Shown piece by piece: positions 45,015 to 52,922 of a stretch of DNA of 64,000 nucleotides. Numbering within the stretch: position 1 is the first letter of the stretch; each line of letters starts with the position of its first letter. The DNA comes from Rhodobacter sp. Lineage in GTDB: Bacteria > Pseudomonadota > Alphaproteobacteria > Rhodobacterales > Rhodobacteraceae. The stretch spans positions 186,001-250,000 of the forward strand of contig JADJAB010000003.1 in NCBI GenBank assembly GCA_016704435.1, written 5' to 3'. The notes under the pieces are model-generated. The model had not been told where the DNA came from. It saw only the letters and a list, made by a program, of their open reading frames with translations, and searched no databases. Position numbers and translations under genes: made by a program.

Positions 45015-46631
45015 TTACCGCGCATCCTGCAAGATCAGTTCCGCGCCCTTCCAGCCCATCAGTATCGCAGGCGCGTTCGTATTGCCCGCGATCAGGTTGG
45101 GAAAGCTGGAGGCATCCACCACCCGCAGCCCCGCCACGCCATGCACCCTGAGCCGCGCGTCGATCACCGATGTCGCCGGGTCCGGCCCCATCCGGCAGGT
45201 GCAGGAGGGGTGGTAGACGGTACCCGAGCGCTGGCGGAAATCGTCGATCAGGGCTTGGTCCGATTGCACCTCGGGGCCGGGGCGGAGTTCTTCCTCGACC
45301 CAGCGGGAAAAGCTCGGCTGCGCCGCGACCTTCCGCAGGAATTTCACCGCCGCCAGCATCTCGTCCACATCTTCCCTGGTGGAAAAGGCGTTCGCGGTGA
45401 TCGCCGGGTGGGCCAGCGGATCGGGCGAGGTGATCCGCACATGCCCGCGCGAGGTGGGGCGGCAGTTCGACAAGCCCAGAGACAGGCCGGGGAACGGGTC
45501 CGGCGTCAGGAGCGGGCGCTCTCCGGCCCTGGGCAGAAGGGTCGAGAAGGCCTGCATGTAAAGCTGCATGTTGGGCCGGTCGAGCTCTGCCCTGGTGCGG
45601 AAGAACCCGCCGCCATGGTTGATCGACTTGGCCAGCGGCCCGCCGCCAAGCGCCAGATACCAAAGCCCCATCAACCCCTTGCCCCACCAGGGTCGGAGGA
45701 TGTTGTTGTAGGTCGAGACCCTCATCTTCCAGGTGTAGTTGATGCCGTGGTGGTCGTTCATGTGGTCGCCCACATTCGCGTTGTCGACCAGCACCGGCAG
45801 GTCGAGGCCCTGCAACAGCGCGCCCGGCCCGATGCCTGACAGCTGCAAGAGCTGCGGGCTGTTGATCGCGCCGCCCGACAGGATCACCTCGGCTTTCGCC
45901 CGCAGGGTGCGGTGCCGGCCGTGCTGCAGGTATTCCACGCCAACGGCGCGACCCCCTTCCACGATCAGCCGCGTGACCATGGCCCCGGTTTCCACCACCA
46001 GGTTCTTGCGCCGCATCGCGGGCCGCAGGAAGGCCCGCGCGGCCGAATTGCGGCGGCGGCCCCTGATCGTCATCTGATAGGTGCCGGCACCTTCCTGTTC
46101 GGCGCCATTGAAGTCGGGGTTGTAGGGCAGCCCTGCCTCGCCGCAGGCGGCGATATAGTCCTCGACCAGCCAGTGCAGGCCCTTGCGGTTCTGGCTGATG
46201 TAAAGTGGCCCGCCCTTGCCGCGGAAATCGTCCGCGCCTGCTTCGTTGTCCTCGATCGCCCTGTAGGCGGCCAGCACCTCGTCCCAGCCCCAGCCGGCAT
46301 TTCCGGCGGCCTTCCAGTCGTCGTAATCCTGCCGGTGACCACGTATCCACACCATCGCGTTGATCGAGGACGACCCGCCGAGGAGGCGCCCGCGCGGGAT
46401 ATGGTCGCGCTGGCCGTTCAGGCCGGGGTCGGGTTCGGCCTGATACATCCAGTTCACCGCCGGGTCGTAGAAGAGCTTGCCGTAGCCCAAGGGCATCTGC
46501 ACGAAGAACCGCCGGTCGGTGCCCCCCGCCTCCAGCAGGGTGACGCGGTGCTTGCCGGATTTCGTCAAACGGTCGGCCAGCACGCAGCCTGCGCTTCCGG
46601 CCCCGATGATGATATAGTCTGGGTCTTGCAT
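45015..46631 (-). CDS. betA: GMC-family choline dehydrogenase
   Basis: FAD-dependent oxidation of choline to betaine aldehyde (and on to glycine betaine). 538 residues. FAD-binding DYIIIGAGSAGCVLADRL at the N-terminus, PRGRLLGGSSSINAMVWIRGHRQDYDDW, GGAINSPQLLQLSGIGP, and the C-terminal active-site region GTVYHPSCTCRMG with VVDASSFPNLIAGNTNAPAIL. Start at 46631 (MQDPDYI). Other GMC alcohol dehydrogenases are possible, but the convergent betC supports choline. No betB or betI is visible in the window. Confidence 0.85.
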   Translation of the reverse strand: MQDPDYIIIGAGSAGCVLADRLTKSGKHRVTLLEAGGTDRRFFVQMPLGYGKLFYDPAVNWMYQAEPDPGLNGQRDHIPRGRLLGGSSSINAMVWIRGHRQDYDDWKAAGNAGWGWDEVLAAYRAIEDNEAGADDFRGKGGPLYISQNRKGLHWLVEDYIAACGEAGLPYNPDFNGAEQEGAGTYQMTIRGRRRNSAARAFLRPAMRRKNLVVETGAMVTRLIVEGGRAVGVEYLQHGRHRTLRAKAEVILSGGAINSPQLLQLSGIGPGALLQGLDLPVLVDNANVGDHMNDHHGINYTWKMRVSTYNNILRPWWGKGLMGLWYLALGGGPLAKSINHGGGFFRTRAELDRPNMQLYMQAFSTLLPRAGERPLLTPDPFPGLSLGLSNCRPTSRGHVRITSPDPLAHPAITANAFSTREDVDEMLAAVKFLRKVAAQPSFSRWVEEELRPGPEVQSDQALIDDFRQRSGTVYHPSCTCRMGPDPATSVIDARLRVHGVAGLRVVDASSFPNLIAGNTNAPAILMGWKGAELILQDAR

Positions 46632-46667
46632 GCGCCGCTCTGTTTGTGGTCGCCGGGGTTTCACCCC

Positions 46668-46708
46668 AGCCGATTGGTTTCTTGAACCGATGGCGAAACC
46701 AATCGGCT
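46668..46708. promoter_or_regulatory. Perfect 14-bp inverted repeat upstream of betA
   Basis: AGCCGATTGGTTTC (46668-46681) and GAAACCAATCGGCT (46695-46708) are exact reverse complements with a 13-bp spacer, 37-77 bp before the betA start. No T-run follows on either side, so an operator is more likely than a terminator. It may bind a betI-like or other regulator encoded elsewhere. Confidence 0.5.
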
Positions 46709-46715
46709 ACCCCGT

Positions 46716-46738
46716 GGACTATTTTCACCGAGATGAAG
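46716..46738 (+). repeat. Dispersed-repeat core copy
   Basis: GGACTATTTTCACCGAGATG followed by AAG is a diverged copy of the GGAGTATTT..CCAAGATGAAG element, in the gap 46632-46865 upstream of betA. No gene is seen in this gap. Confidence 0.5.
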
Positions 46739-46865
46739 GTGCAAAGCTCGTCAGAGGTGTAGATCAGCACCTCTGGTTTTCCCATCCGGAACCGACATCA
46801 CGGGTCGCAGACCGCGCGGCATTACCGGGAAAAGGCGGGACTCCGGCAGGTCGGGCGGCGCGGCG

Positions 46866-47450
46866 TCACGGTCTAGGGTGGGTGGCTTCGAATATCTTCC
46901 GCTTGACCACGCCACTCGCCCCGTTCTTGAACAGGAACTCGGACAGAATCTGCAACTCGCGTTTCTGATCGCGATCGGTCTGCAGCACCTGAAGGAGCGC
47001 GATGGCGATCAGGTCGTCGGCCGGAAACAGAAACGCGTCAGAACAGTGGGCCTGCAAGATGGTGTAAGTGCCCGGTTCTGGCGGGCCGGCAATGAAGGCG
47101 CTGGGGCCACGCAAAGGCGGCTGTGCAGAACCGGGAGCGATCAGGGCGACAAGGTAGCGTCCGTAGTTATCGTCAAGCTTGTCAGGCAGATAGAAAGCGG
47201 AATTGACCCAGGTGACCGCAAGCCGCGATCCGGCGACGATTTCAATGCCCGGCGCGGCGGCGACGACCTCTCCGACTCCAAGCTCGAACCGTGCATATCC
47301 GTCGCTGACGATCTCGCAGGACCGGATGCCGCCTCTCACGACTGCGTCAGCCAGGAAGATATCCTCCAGCTTCATCGGGGAAAACATGGCGCAGGACAGC
47401 GCCGGAGACGCGGACAAGAGACCGGCGAGGAAGACCGGAGGGCTCGGCAC
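46866..47450 (-). CDS. Exported hypothetical protein, 194 aa
   Basis: GTG start at 47450. The N-terminus (PPVFLAGLLSASPALSCAMFSP) looks like a signal peptide, possibly with a lipobox-like LSC. The mature part has a small beta-rich domain: FLADAVVRGGIRSCEIVSDGYARFELGVGEVVAAAPGIEIVAGSRLAVTW, then FIAGPPEPGTYTILQAHCSDAFLFPADDLIAIALLQVL. I do not recognise it. Its base composition is less GC-biased than its neighbours, which hints at a later arrival. It separates betA from the carnitine cluster. Confidence 0.65.
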   Translation of the reverse strand: MPSPPVFLAGLLSASPALSCAMFSPMKLEDIFLADAVVRGGIRSCEIVSDGYARFELGVGEVVAAAPGIEIVAGSRLAVTWVNSAFYLPDKLDDNYGRYLVALIAPGSAQPPLRGPSAFIAGPPEPGTYTILQAHCSDAFLFPADDLIAIALLQVLQTDRDQKRELQILSEFLFKNGASGVVKRKIFEATHPRP

Positions 47451-47516
47451 GAGGACTACCTTTGAAATATGCCAAACCCCGGCCGGTAGGGATTGGGGCG
47501 CACTACCAATGATCCC

Positions 47517-48320
47517 CTAACGCCCCTTCCAGACCGGATCGCGCTTTTCGGCGAAGGCGCGCGCGCCCTCAAGCTGATCCTCCGACGAATAAAGCCGGTC
47601 GACCGTGGGCATCTGGCGCTTGGAGACGCGGTTCAGCGCGTCCTGAAAGCGCATGTTCTCGGCCTCGCGCACCACTTCCTTGATGGCGGCATAGACCAGC
47701 GGCGGGCCGGATTCCAACAGGCGCGCCAGATCCCAGGCTTTGGTCAGCAGGTCCTCGGCGGCGCAGATCTCCTTGATCAGGCCCCAGCGGAACGCCTCAT
47801 CAGCGTCGAACCAGCGGCCGGTAAGCAGAAGGTCCATCGCGACGTGATAGGGGATGCGTTTGGGCAGCTTGATCGAGGCGGCGTCGGCCACAGTGCCCGA
47901 GCGGATTTCCGGCAGCGCGAAGGTGGCGGTGGTCGAGCACAGGATCAGGTCGGCAGAGAGCGCCAGTTCCAGCCCGCCGCCGCAGCAGATGCCCTGCACG
48001 GCGGCGATGACCGGCTTGTTGAGGTTCGGCAGTTCCTGCAACCCGCCGAACCCACCAACGCCATAATCGCCGTCGACGGCATCGCCCCCGGCGGCGGCCT
48101 TCAAGTCCCAGCCGGGACAGAAGAATTTCTCGCCCTCGGACCGCAGGACGCAGACGCGAAGGCTGTCGTCATCGCGGAAGGCGCGGAAGGTCAGGCCCAT
48201 GATCCGGCTGGTTACCAGGTCGATCGCGTTGGCCTTGGGTCGGTCCAGCGTGACCTCGAGGATGGCCCCTTCGCGGCGGGTCTTCACCGGACCTTCGGTT
48301 TGCATCTGCATCTCAGCCAT
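47517..48320 (-). CDS. caiD-like: Enoyl-CoA hydratase/isomerase family protein (carnitinyl-CoA dehydratase-like)
   Basis: 267-residue crotonase-fold protein with the oxyanion-hole regions CPGWDLKAAAGG and AAVQGICCGGGLELALSADLILCSTTATFALPEIRSGTVADAAS. In this cluster the fitting reaction is hydration of crotonobetainyl-CoA to carnitinyl-CoA, as done by CaiD; this is inferred from neighbours. ATG at 48320 with AGGAG 8 bp upstream, overlapping the acyl-CoA synthetase end by 8 bp. It is the last gene of the leftward carnitine cluster. Confidence 0.85.
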   Translation of the reverse strand: MAEMQMQTEGPVKTRREGAILEVTLDRPKANAIDLVTSRIMGLTFRAFRDDDSLRVCVLRSEGEKFFCPGWDLKAAAGGDAVDGDYGVGGFGGLQELPNLNKPVIAAVQGICCGGGLELALSADLILCSTTATFALPEIRSGTVADAASIKLPKRIPYHVAMDLLLTGRWFDADEAFRWGLIKEICAAEDLLTKAWDLARLLESGPPLVYAAIKEVVREAENMRFQDALNRVSKRQMPTVDRLYSSEDQLEGARAFAEKRDPVWKGR

Positions 48321-50313
48321 CCGTCGTTCTCCTGACCAATGCGTCCACCGCGACGGCCCCTTCGGCGCGCAGTAGGACAGGGTTTATTTCGATTTCCTCA
48401 AGGCTGTCGTCGCCCAGCATCAACGCCGTCAGCCTGGCCGCGATAGCCGAAAGGGCCGCAACATCCGCCTTTGGACGCCCGCGATAGCCATCCAGCAGCG
48501 GCCAGAGGCGCAAGCGGCGCAGGGCGTCGACGATCTGCGCCTCTGACGCGGGCAGTATCAGCGTGACGGTATCGGCCAGGAGTTCGGCGGTGACGCCGCC
48601 CATGCCAAGGGTCAGGGTCAGCCCGTAGACCGGGTCACGGCCCAGACCCAGCAGGATCTCGGCCACCGCGCCGGTGACCATTTCTTCGGCCAGATAGCCG
48701 GTGGCGCCGGGCATCTCGGCCTGACCGTCCAGGCTGGCCAGACCCAGGCGGACCGCGCCCGCTTCGGTCTTGTGCGCAAAGCCCAGACCTTTCAGGGCGT
48801 AGGGCGGGGTTAACCCCGCCGCTTTGGTAGAGACTTCGGCCAGCGTCGCCCCGGTCACGGCGCGCGGCACCGCGACACCCGCGCGGGCCAGAACCGCCTT
48901 TCCCTCGGATTCGCTCAGCATCCGGGTTTCGCGGGTGGGCAAGGCAGGCGCAGGGCGCCAGCCGGGCTCTCCCGGCGGCGTCTGCGCGGCCCGGATCGCG
49001 GCCAGCGCGGTTTCCAGACCCAAGAGGGTGCAGACCCCCCGGTCCATCAGGTCGCCCACCCGCGCCTCGCCGAAGTTCTCGGCCATCGAGGCGACCGGCA
49101 GGGCGATCTTTCCGGTCGCCCTTTGCGCGGCAACAATGGCGTCGAAGGCGGGCTGATAGCTGGACGGGTCGCAGCGATCGGCGCGCGGGCTGTCAATGAT
49201 GTAGATGCCGGCGTCATAGGGTTCCAGCATCGCCGAGAACACCTCGACCGTTTTCGGCCCGTCACCCCAGATGAAGGTGTGGTAATCCAACGGGTTGGAG
49301 ATGAAGACGATGGGGCCGAGGGTGTCGAACAGGCGCGCGCGGGTGGCCTCGGGCACGGGTGGAAAACCGATGCCGAAGGGGGCGGCGAGATCCGCGACCA
49401 GCCCGGCTTCGCCGCCCGAACAGGAAAGCGAGCAGAGCCGGGTGCCGATCTGCGGGCCATGGACGTGGAACAGCTTCAGCGTCTCGATCAATTCGCTGGG
49501 CGAGTTCACCTCGGCCACCCCGATCCGGGCCAGGAAGGCGCTGGACGCGGCCCCCCCGCCCGCAAGCGAAGCAGTATGCGAGGCGGCGGCGGTGCGCGAC
49601 AGCTCGGTCTTGCCGGATTTGATGGCGACCACGCCCTTGCCCATGCTGCGGGCCTTTTCGGCCAGGGCGGCAAAGGCGGGAGCGTCGTCGATGCCCTCGA
49701 TATACAGTCCGACGGCGGTGACGCGCGGATCGTCCAGCAGTGCTCCGGTCAGTTCGGCCAGGCCCACCACGGCGGCATTGCCCAGGCAGGCGACATAGGC
49801 GACGGGCAAGCCGCGCTGCTGCATGCCGAGGTTGATGACGATGTTGGACGACTGGCTGACCAGCGCCACGCCGCTCTTGACCGGCACGCCACCGTGCTGG
49901 TCGGGCCACAGGAGCGCACCGTCCAGATAGTTGATCACACCGTAGCAGTTGGGGCCAAGGATCGGCATATCCACTGCGGCCGCGATCAGCCGTTGCTGGA
50001 GTCCGGCCTCACCGGCCTCTTCCCAGCCCGAGGCAAAGCAGATCGCGCCGCCGCCACCGATCCGGCGCAACTCTTCCACCACCTCGATCGTGGCGTGGCG
50101 GTTGACGCCGATGAAAGTGGCATCCGGCGGCTCGGGCAGATCGGCCAGACTGGCATAGGCCTTCAGCCCGCCGATCTCGGATTTCGTCGGATGCACCGGC
50201 CAGACCGGGCCCTGAAAGCCCATCTTGGCGCATTGCTCGATGACGTTCAGCGCCCAGCCGGCCCCCAGAACGGCGATATGGCGGGGACGCAAGAGGCGGT
50301 CAAGGCGGCTCAT
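48313..50313 (-). CDS. ADP-forming acyl-CoA synthetase
   Basis: 666-residue NDP-forming acyl-CoA synthetase. CoA-binding domain (about 1-130; RPRHIAVLGAGWALNVIEQCAKMGFQGPVWPVHP), succinyl-CoA-ligase-like domain (150-430; phospho-His region AASHTASLAGG) and ATP-grasp domain (about 450-660; LSESEGKAVLARAGVAVPRAV, LKGLGFAHKTEAGAVRLGL, EIEINPVLL). In this context it would activate gamma-butyrobetaine, carnitine or crotonobetaine to the CoA thioester at the cost of ATP to ADP; the substrate is inference. Start at 50313 (MSRLDRLLRPRH). Overlaps the crotonase gene by 8 bp. Confidence 0.88.
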   Translation of the reverse strand: MSRLDRLLRPRHIAVLGAGWALNVIEQCAKMGFQGPVWPVHPTKSEIGGLKAYASLADLPEPPDATFIGVNRHATIEVVEELRRIGGGGAICFASGWEEAGEAGLQQRLIAAAVDMPILGPNCYGVINYLDGALLWPDQHGGVPVKSGVALVSQSSNIVINLGMQQRGLPVAYVACLGNAAVVGLAELTGALLDDPRVTAVGLYIEGIDDAPAFAALAEKARSMGKGVVAIKSGKTELSRTAAASHTASLAGGGAASSAFLARIGVAEVNSPSELIETLKLFHVHGPQIGTRLCSLSCSGGEAGLVADLAAPFGIGFPPVPEATRARLFDTLGPIVFISNPLDYHTFIWGDGPKTVEVFSAMLEPYDAGIYIIDSPRADRCDPSSYQPAFDAIVAAQRATGKIALPVASMAENFGEARVGDLMDRGVCTLLGLETALAAIRAAQTPPGEPGWRPAPALPTRETRMLSESEGKAVLARAGVAVPRAVTGATLAEVSTKAAGLTPPYALKGLGFAHKTEAGAVRLGLASLDGQAEMPGATGYLAEEMVTGAVAEILLGLGRDPVYGLTLTLGMGGVTAELLADTVTLILPASEAQIVDALRRLRLWPLLDGYRGRPKADVAALSAIAARLTALMLGDDSLEEIEINPVLLRAEGAVAVDALVRRTTDG

Positions 50314-50341
50314 GCCCGGCCTGCGCGCGCGGCTGAACACA

Positions 50342-50539
50342 CCGGGGGCCAGCCCCCGGACCCCCGGAGTATTTGGGCCAAGATGAAGACCGAAGAAACA
50401 GGGCTGGCTTGCCTGAATTGATCAGTGCACCCCCCGGTATTTTCCGGTTGCTTTCGAGCTTTCCGTTGACCGTTTCGCATGATCGCAATGCCCTTCATCT
50501 TGGCAGAAATACTCCGGGGGCCCGGGGGCTGGCCCCCGG
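50342..50539. repeat. Two inverted copies of the dispersed repeat flanking about 104 bp
   Basis: Copy 1 (50342-50388) reads CCGGGGGCCAGCCCCCGG, ACCCCCGGAGTATTTGGG, CCAAGATGAAG. Copy 2 (50493-50539) is nearly its reverse complement: CTTCATCTTGGCAGAAATAC, TCCGGGGG, CCCGGGGGCTGGCCCCCGG. Each has its own GC hairpin arm. The enclosed 104 bp is AT-richer than the flanks and shows no gene. Arrangement resembles paired REP/BIME elements. Confidence 0.75.
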
Positions 50540-50548
50540 TCCGGCGGA

Positions 50549-51712
50549 TCACGCCCCGAGCGGCCGCAGAAGTTCGCGGCTGATGATGTGGCGCTGGATT
50601 TCGGAGGTGCCTTCCCAGATCCGTTCCACCCGCGCGTCGCGCCAGATGCGTTCCAGCGGCAACTCGTCCATCAGCCCCATGCCGCCGTGGATCTGGATTG
50701 CCTCGTCGGCAATCATCGCCAGCACTTCGGTGGCCTTCAGCTTGGCCATCGACATGTCGGCCTCGGTCACGCTGCCCTGATCGTATTTCCACGCCGCCTC
50801 GCGGGTCAGCAACTCTGCCGCCTTCAACTCGGTCGCCATATCGGCCAGCTTGAAGGAGATGCCCTGGAACTTGCCGATCAACTGGCCGAACTGCTTGCGC
50901 TCGGCGGCATATTGAAGCGCATGACCCAGCGCCCGTTCGGCGCGGCCCAGGCAGGTCGAGGCGACCTGCAGGCGGGTGGCGCCCAGCCATTTGCCGGCGA
51001 CCTCGAAGCCCTTGTGGACCTCGCCTAGGATCTGGCTTTTCGGCAGGCGGCAATCGTCGAATTCCAGCACGCAATTCAGATAGCCACGGTGGCTGACGTT
51101 GCGATAGCCGTCGCGCACGGTGAAGCCCTTGGTGCCCTTGTCGACCAGAAAGGCGGTGATCAGTTTCTTCTTGCCGCGCGGGGTCTCTTCTTCGCCGGTC
51201 GCCACCCAGACGATGGCGAAATCGGCGACATCGGCGTGGGAGATGAAATGCTTGGTCCCGTTCAGCACGAAATCGGCGCCATCGGCGCGGGCAAAGGCCT
51301 TCATCCCGCGCAGGTCCGATCCGGCACCGGGTTCGGTCATCGCCTGGCAATCGTGCTTTTCGCCGCGCACGCAGGGCAGAAGATAGCGGTCGCGCTGCTC
51401 GCCCTCGCAGGCCAGCAGGATATTCGACGGCCGCGACACGCAGGTCCAGTGCAGCGCATAGTTCGCTTTGCCCAGTTCCTTTTCATACAGCAGCCAGGTC
51501 AGTGTATCGAGGCCTGCGCCGCCCACCTCGACCGGCATGTTGGCCGCATAAAGCCCCGCCGCGATGGCCTTGTCCGCAATCTCGCGGCGCAGATCCTCGC
51601 TCAGGATGCCGGTGCGTTCCACCTCGGCCTCGTGCGGGTAGAGCTCCGTCTCGACAAAAGCCCGCGTCGTGTCGACGATCATCTGCTGCTCTTCGGTCAG
51701 CCCGAAATCCAT
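50549..51712 (-). CDS. caiA-like: Acyl-CoA dehydrogenase (gamma-butyrobetainyl/crotonobetainyl-CoA type by context)
   Basis: 387-residue FAD acyl-CoA dehydrogenase: N-terminal helices, FAD/substrate motif CQAMTEPGAGSDLRGMKAFA, GTKHFISHADVADFAIV, ATRLQVASTCLGRAERALGHALQYA, and C-terminal VLAMIADEAIQIHGGMGLMDELPLERIWRDARVERIWEGTSEIQRHIISREL with the catalytic-Glu region. In this cluster the likely step is gamma-butyrobetainyl-CoA to crotonobetainyl-CoA, feeding the crotonase; inferred. A repeat-rich spacer of 235 bp separates it from the synthetase gene. Confidence 0.88.
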   Translation of the reverse strand: MDFGLTEEQQMIVDTTRAFVETELYPHEAEVERTGILSEDLRREIADKAIAAGLYAANMPVEVGGAGLDTLTWLLYEKELGKANYALHWTCVSRPSNILLACEGEQRDRYLLPCVRGEKHDCQAMTEPGAGSDLRGMKAFARADGADFVLNGTKHFISHADVADFAIVWVATGEEETPRGKKKLITAFLVDKGTKGFTVRDGYRNVSHRGYLNCVLEFDDCRLPKSQILGEVHKGFEVAGKWLGATRLQVASTCLGRAERALGHALQYAAERKQFGQLIGKFQGISFKLADMATELKAAELLTREAAWKYDQGSVTEADMSMAKLKATEVLAMIADEAIQIHGGMGLMDELPLERIWRDARVERIWEGTSEIQRHIISRELLRPLGA

Positions 51713-51721
51713 TTCATCCCC

Positions 51722-52477
51722 TCACGGATCAACGTTGTATGTCATGCCATCCACCGCCAGCGCCTGGCCCGAGACCATGCGCGCCGCGTCGGACGCAAGG
51801 AAAAGCGCCATCTCGGCCACGTCTTCGGCATCCGACAGCCGTTTCAGCGCGGTGCCGGAGGCATAGCCCTGCCGTACGGCCTCGGGCGTCATGCCCTTGG
51901 CCTGCGCCTCGGCTTCGATCACCCGGTCGATGCGAGGTCCGTTTACCGAGCCGGGGCAGATCGCGTTGGCGCGGATGCCATGCGGCCCCAATTCCATCGC
52001 CACGGTTTTCATCAACCCGATGACGCCCCATTTCGCCGCCACATAGGGCGCGCGGAACGGCGTGCCATGAAGGCCCGAGGTCGAGGACAGGAACACCATC
52101 GCCCCCCTGCCGGCCGGTTTCATCAGCCGCGCCGCGCCGCGTGCGGCCAGCATCGCGCCATCCAGGTTGACGCCCAGGCACTGGTGCCAGCCTTCCAGCG
52201 GCATGTCCTCGATCGCCGCTGTCGGCCCCTTGATGCCGGCGTTGGCCACCAGCACGTCCAGCCCGCCCCAGTCCGCCGCGATCTCGGCGAACAGCAGGTC
52301 CATCGCGGGCTCCGAGGACGCATCGCAAAGCGTGCCGCGAATGCCGGGCGGCAGGGCGGCCAGCATCGCGGTATCGACATCGCTTACCCAGACCCTGTCT
52401 CCCTGCGCCGCGAAGGCACGGGCCATCACCAGCCCGATGCCATTTGCGCCCGCAGTGATCAGGGTGCGGCGGCTCAT
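51722..52477 (-). CDS. Short-chain dehydrogenase/reductase
   Basis: 251-residue classical SDR. The cofactor site TAGANGIGLVMARAFA and DVLVANAGIKGP are intact; catalytic Ser is in FLSSTSGLHG and the Y-x3-K in PYVAAKWGV. The acidic residue after beta-2 (WVSDVDTAM) suggests NAD(H) preference. Its role in the carnitine cluster is unclear: it might oxidise a hydroxy intermediate or D-carnitine. Its ATG overlaps the thioesterase stop by 4 bp, so it belongs to the operon. Confidence 0.9.
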   Translation of the reverse strand: MSRRTLITAGANGIGLVMARAFAAQGDRVWVSDVDTAMLAALPPGIRGTLCDASSEPAMDLLFAEIAADWGGLDVLVANAGIKGPTAAIEDMPLEGWHQCLGVNLDGAMLAARGAARLMKPAGRGAMVFLSSTSGLHGTPFRAPYVAAKWGVIGLMKTVAMELGPHGIRANAICPGSVNGPRIDRVIEAEAQAKGMTPEAVRQGYASGTALKRLSDAEDVAEMALFLASDAARMVSGQALAVDGMTYNVDP

Positions 52478-52920
52478 TTCCGCTGCCCCACGGCGCGGCC
52501 AGCGGCTGCCGGAACCGGCAACCCGGCATGGGCCGCCGCGATCGGTCGCAGGCGGGCCAGCACTTCGGGCGCCGCCACGCAGGTCTTGCCGGCCTTCATG
52601 TCGACATGCAGCATCATCTGCTCGGCCGTCGCCACTTCGCTCCCGTCCACCGACAGGCGGATGAAGTAATGGATGCGCTTGTCATCGGCCGACAGGATCT
52701 GGATCGTGCCGGTCACCCGGTCGCCCAGCTTGGCCTCGCCCAGGTGCATGATATGGGTTTCGGCGGTGTAGTAGCTGTGGCCGGCCGCGACATAGTCCAT
52801 GTCGGCCCCGATCAGCCGCAGGAAGGCGTCGCAAACCTCTGATGCACAATAGAGATAGCGGCTTTCGGTCATGTGGCCGTTATAGTCGATCCAGCCGGGC
52901 AACACCTGCATCTCGGCCAT
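52474..52920 (-). CDS. Hot-dog thioesterase, betainyl-CoA thioesterase-like
   Basis: 148 residues; WIDYNGHMTESRYLYCASEVCDAFLRLIG and THIMHLGEAKLGDRVTGTIQILSADDKRIHYFIRLSVDG follow the 4-hydroxybenzoyl-CoA thioesterase pattern. In many rhizobia and Rhodobacterales L-carnitine dehydrogenase is fused to just such a C-terminal betainyl-CoA thioesterase domain. Here the two are separate genes 2 bp apart, in the same order. Predicted to hydrolyse betainyl-CoA to glycine betaine. Confidence 0.87.
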   Translation of the reverse strand: MAEMQVLPGWIDYNGHMTESRYLYCASEVCDAFLRLIGADMDYVAAGHSYYTAETHIMHLGEAKLGDRVTGTIQILSADDKRIHYFIRLSVDGSEVATAEQMMLHVDMKAGKTCVAAPEVLARLRPIAAAHAGLPVPAAAGRAVGQRK

Positions 52921-52922
52921 CT

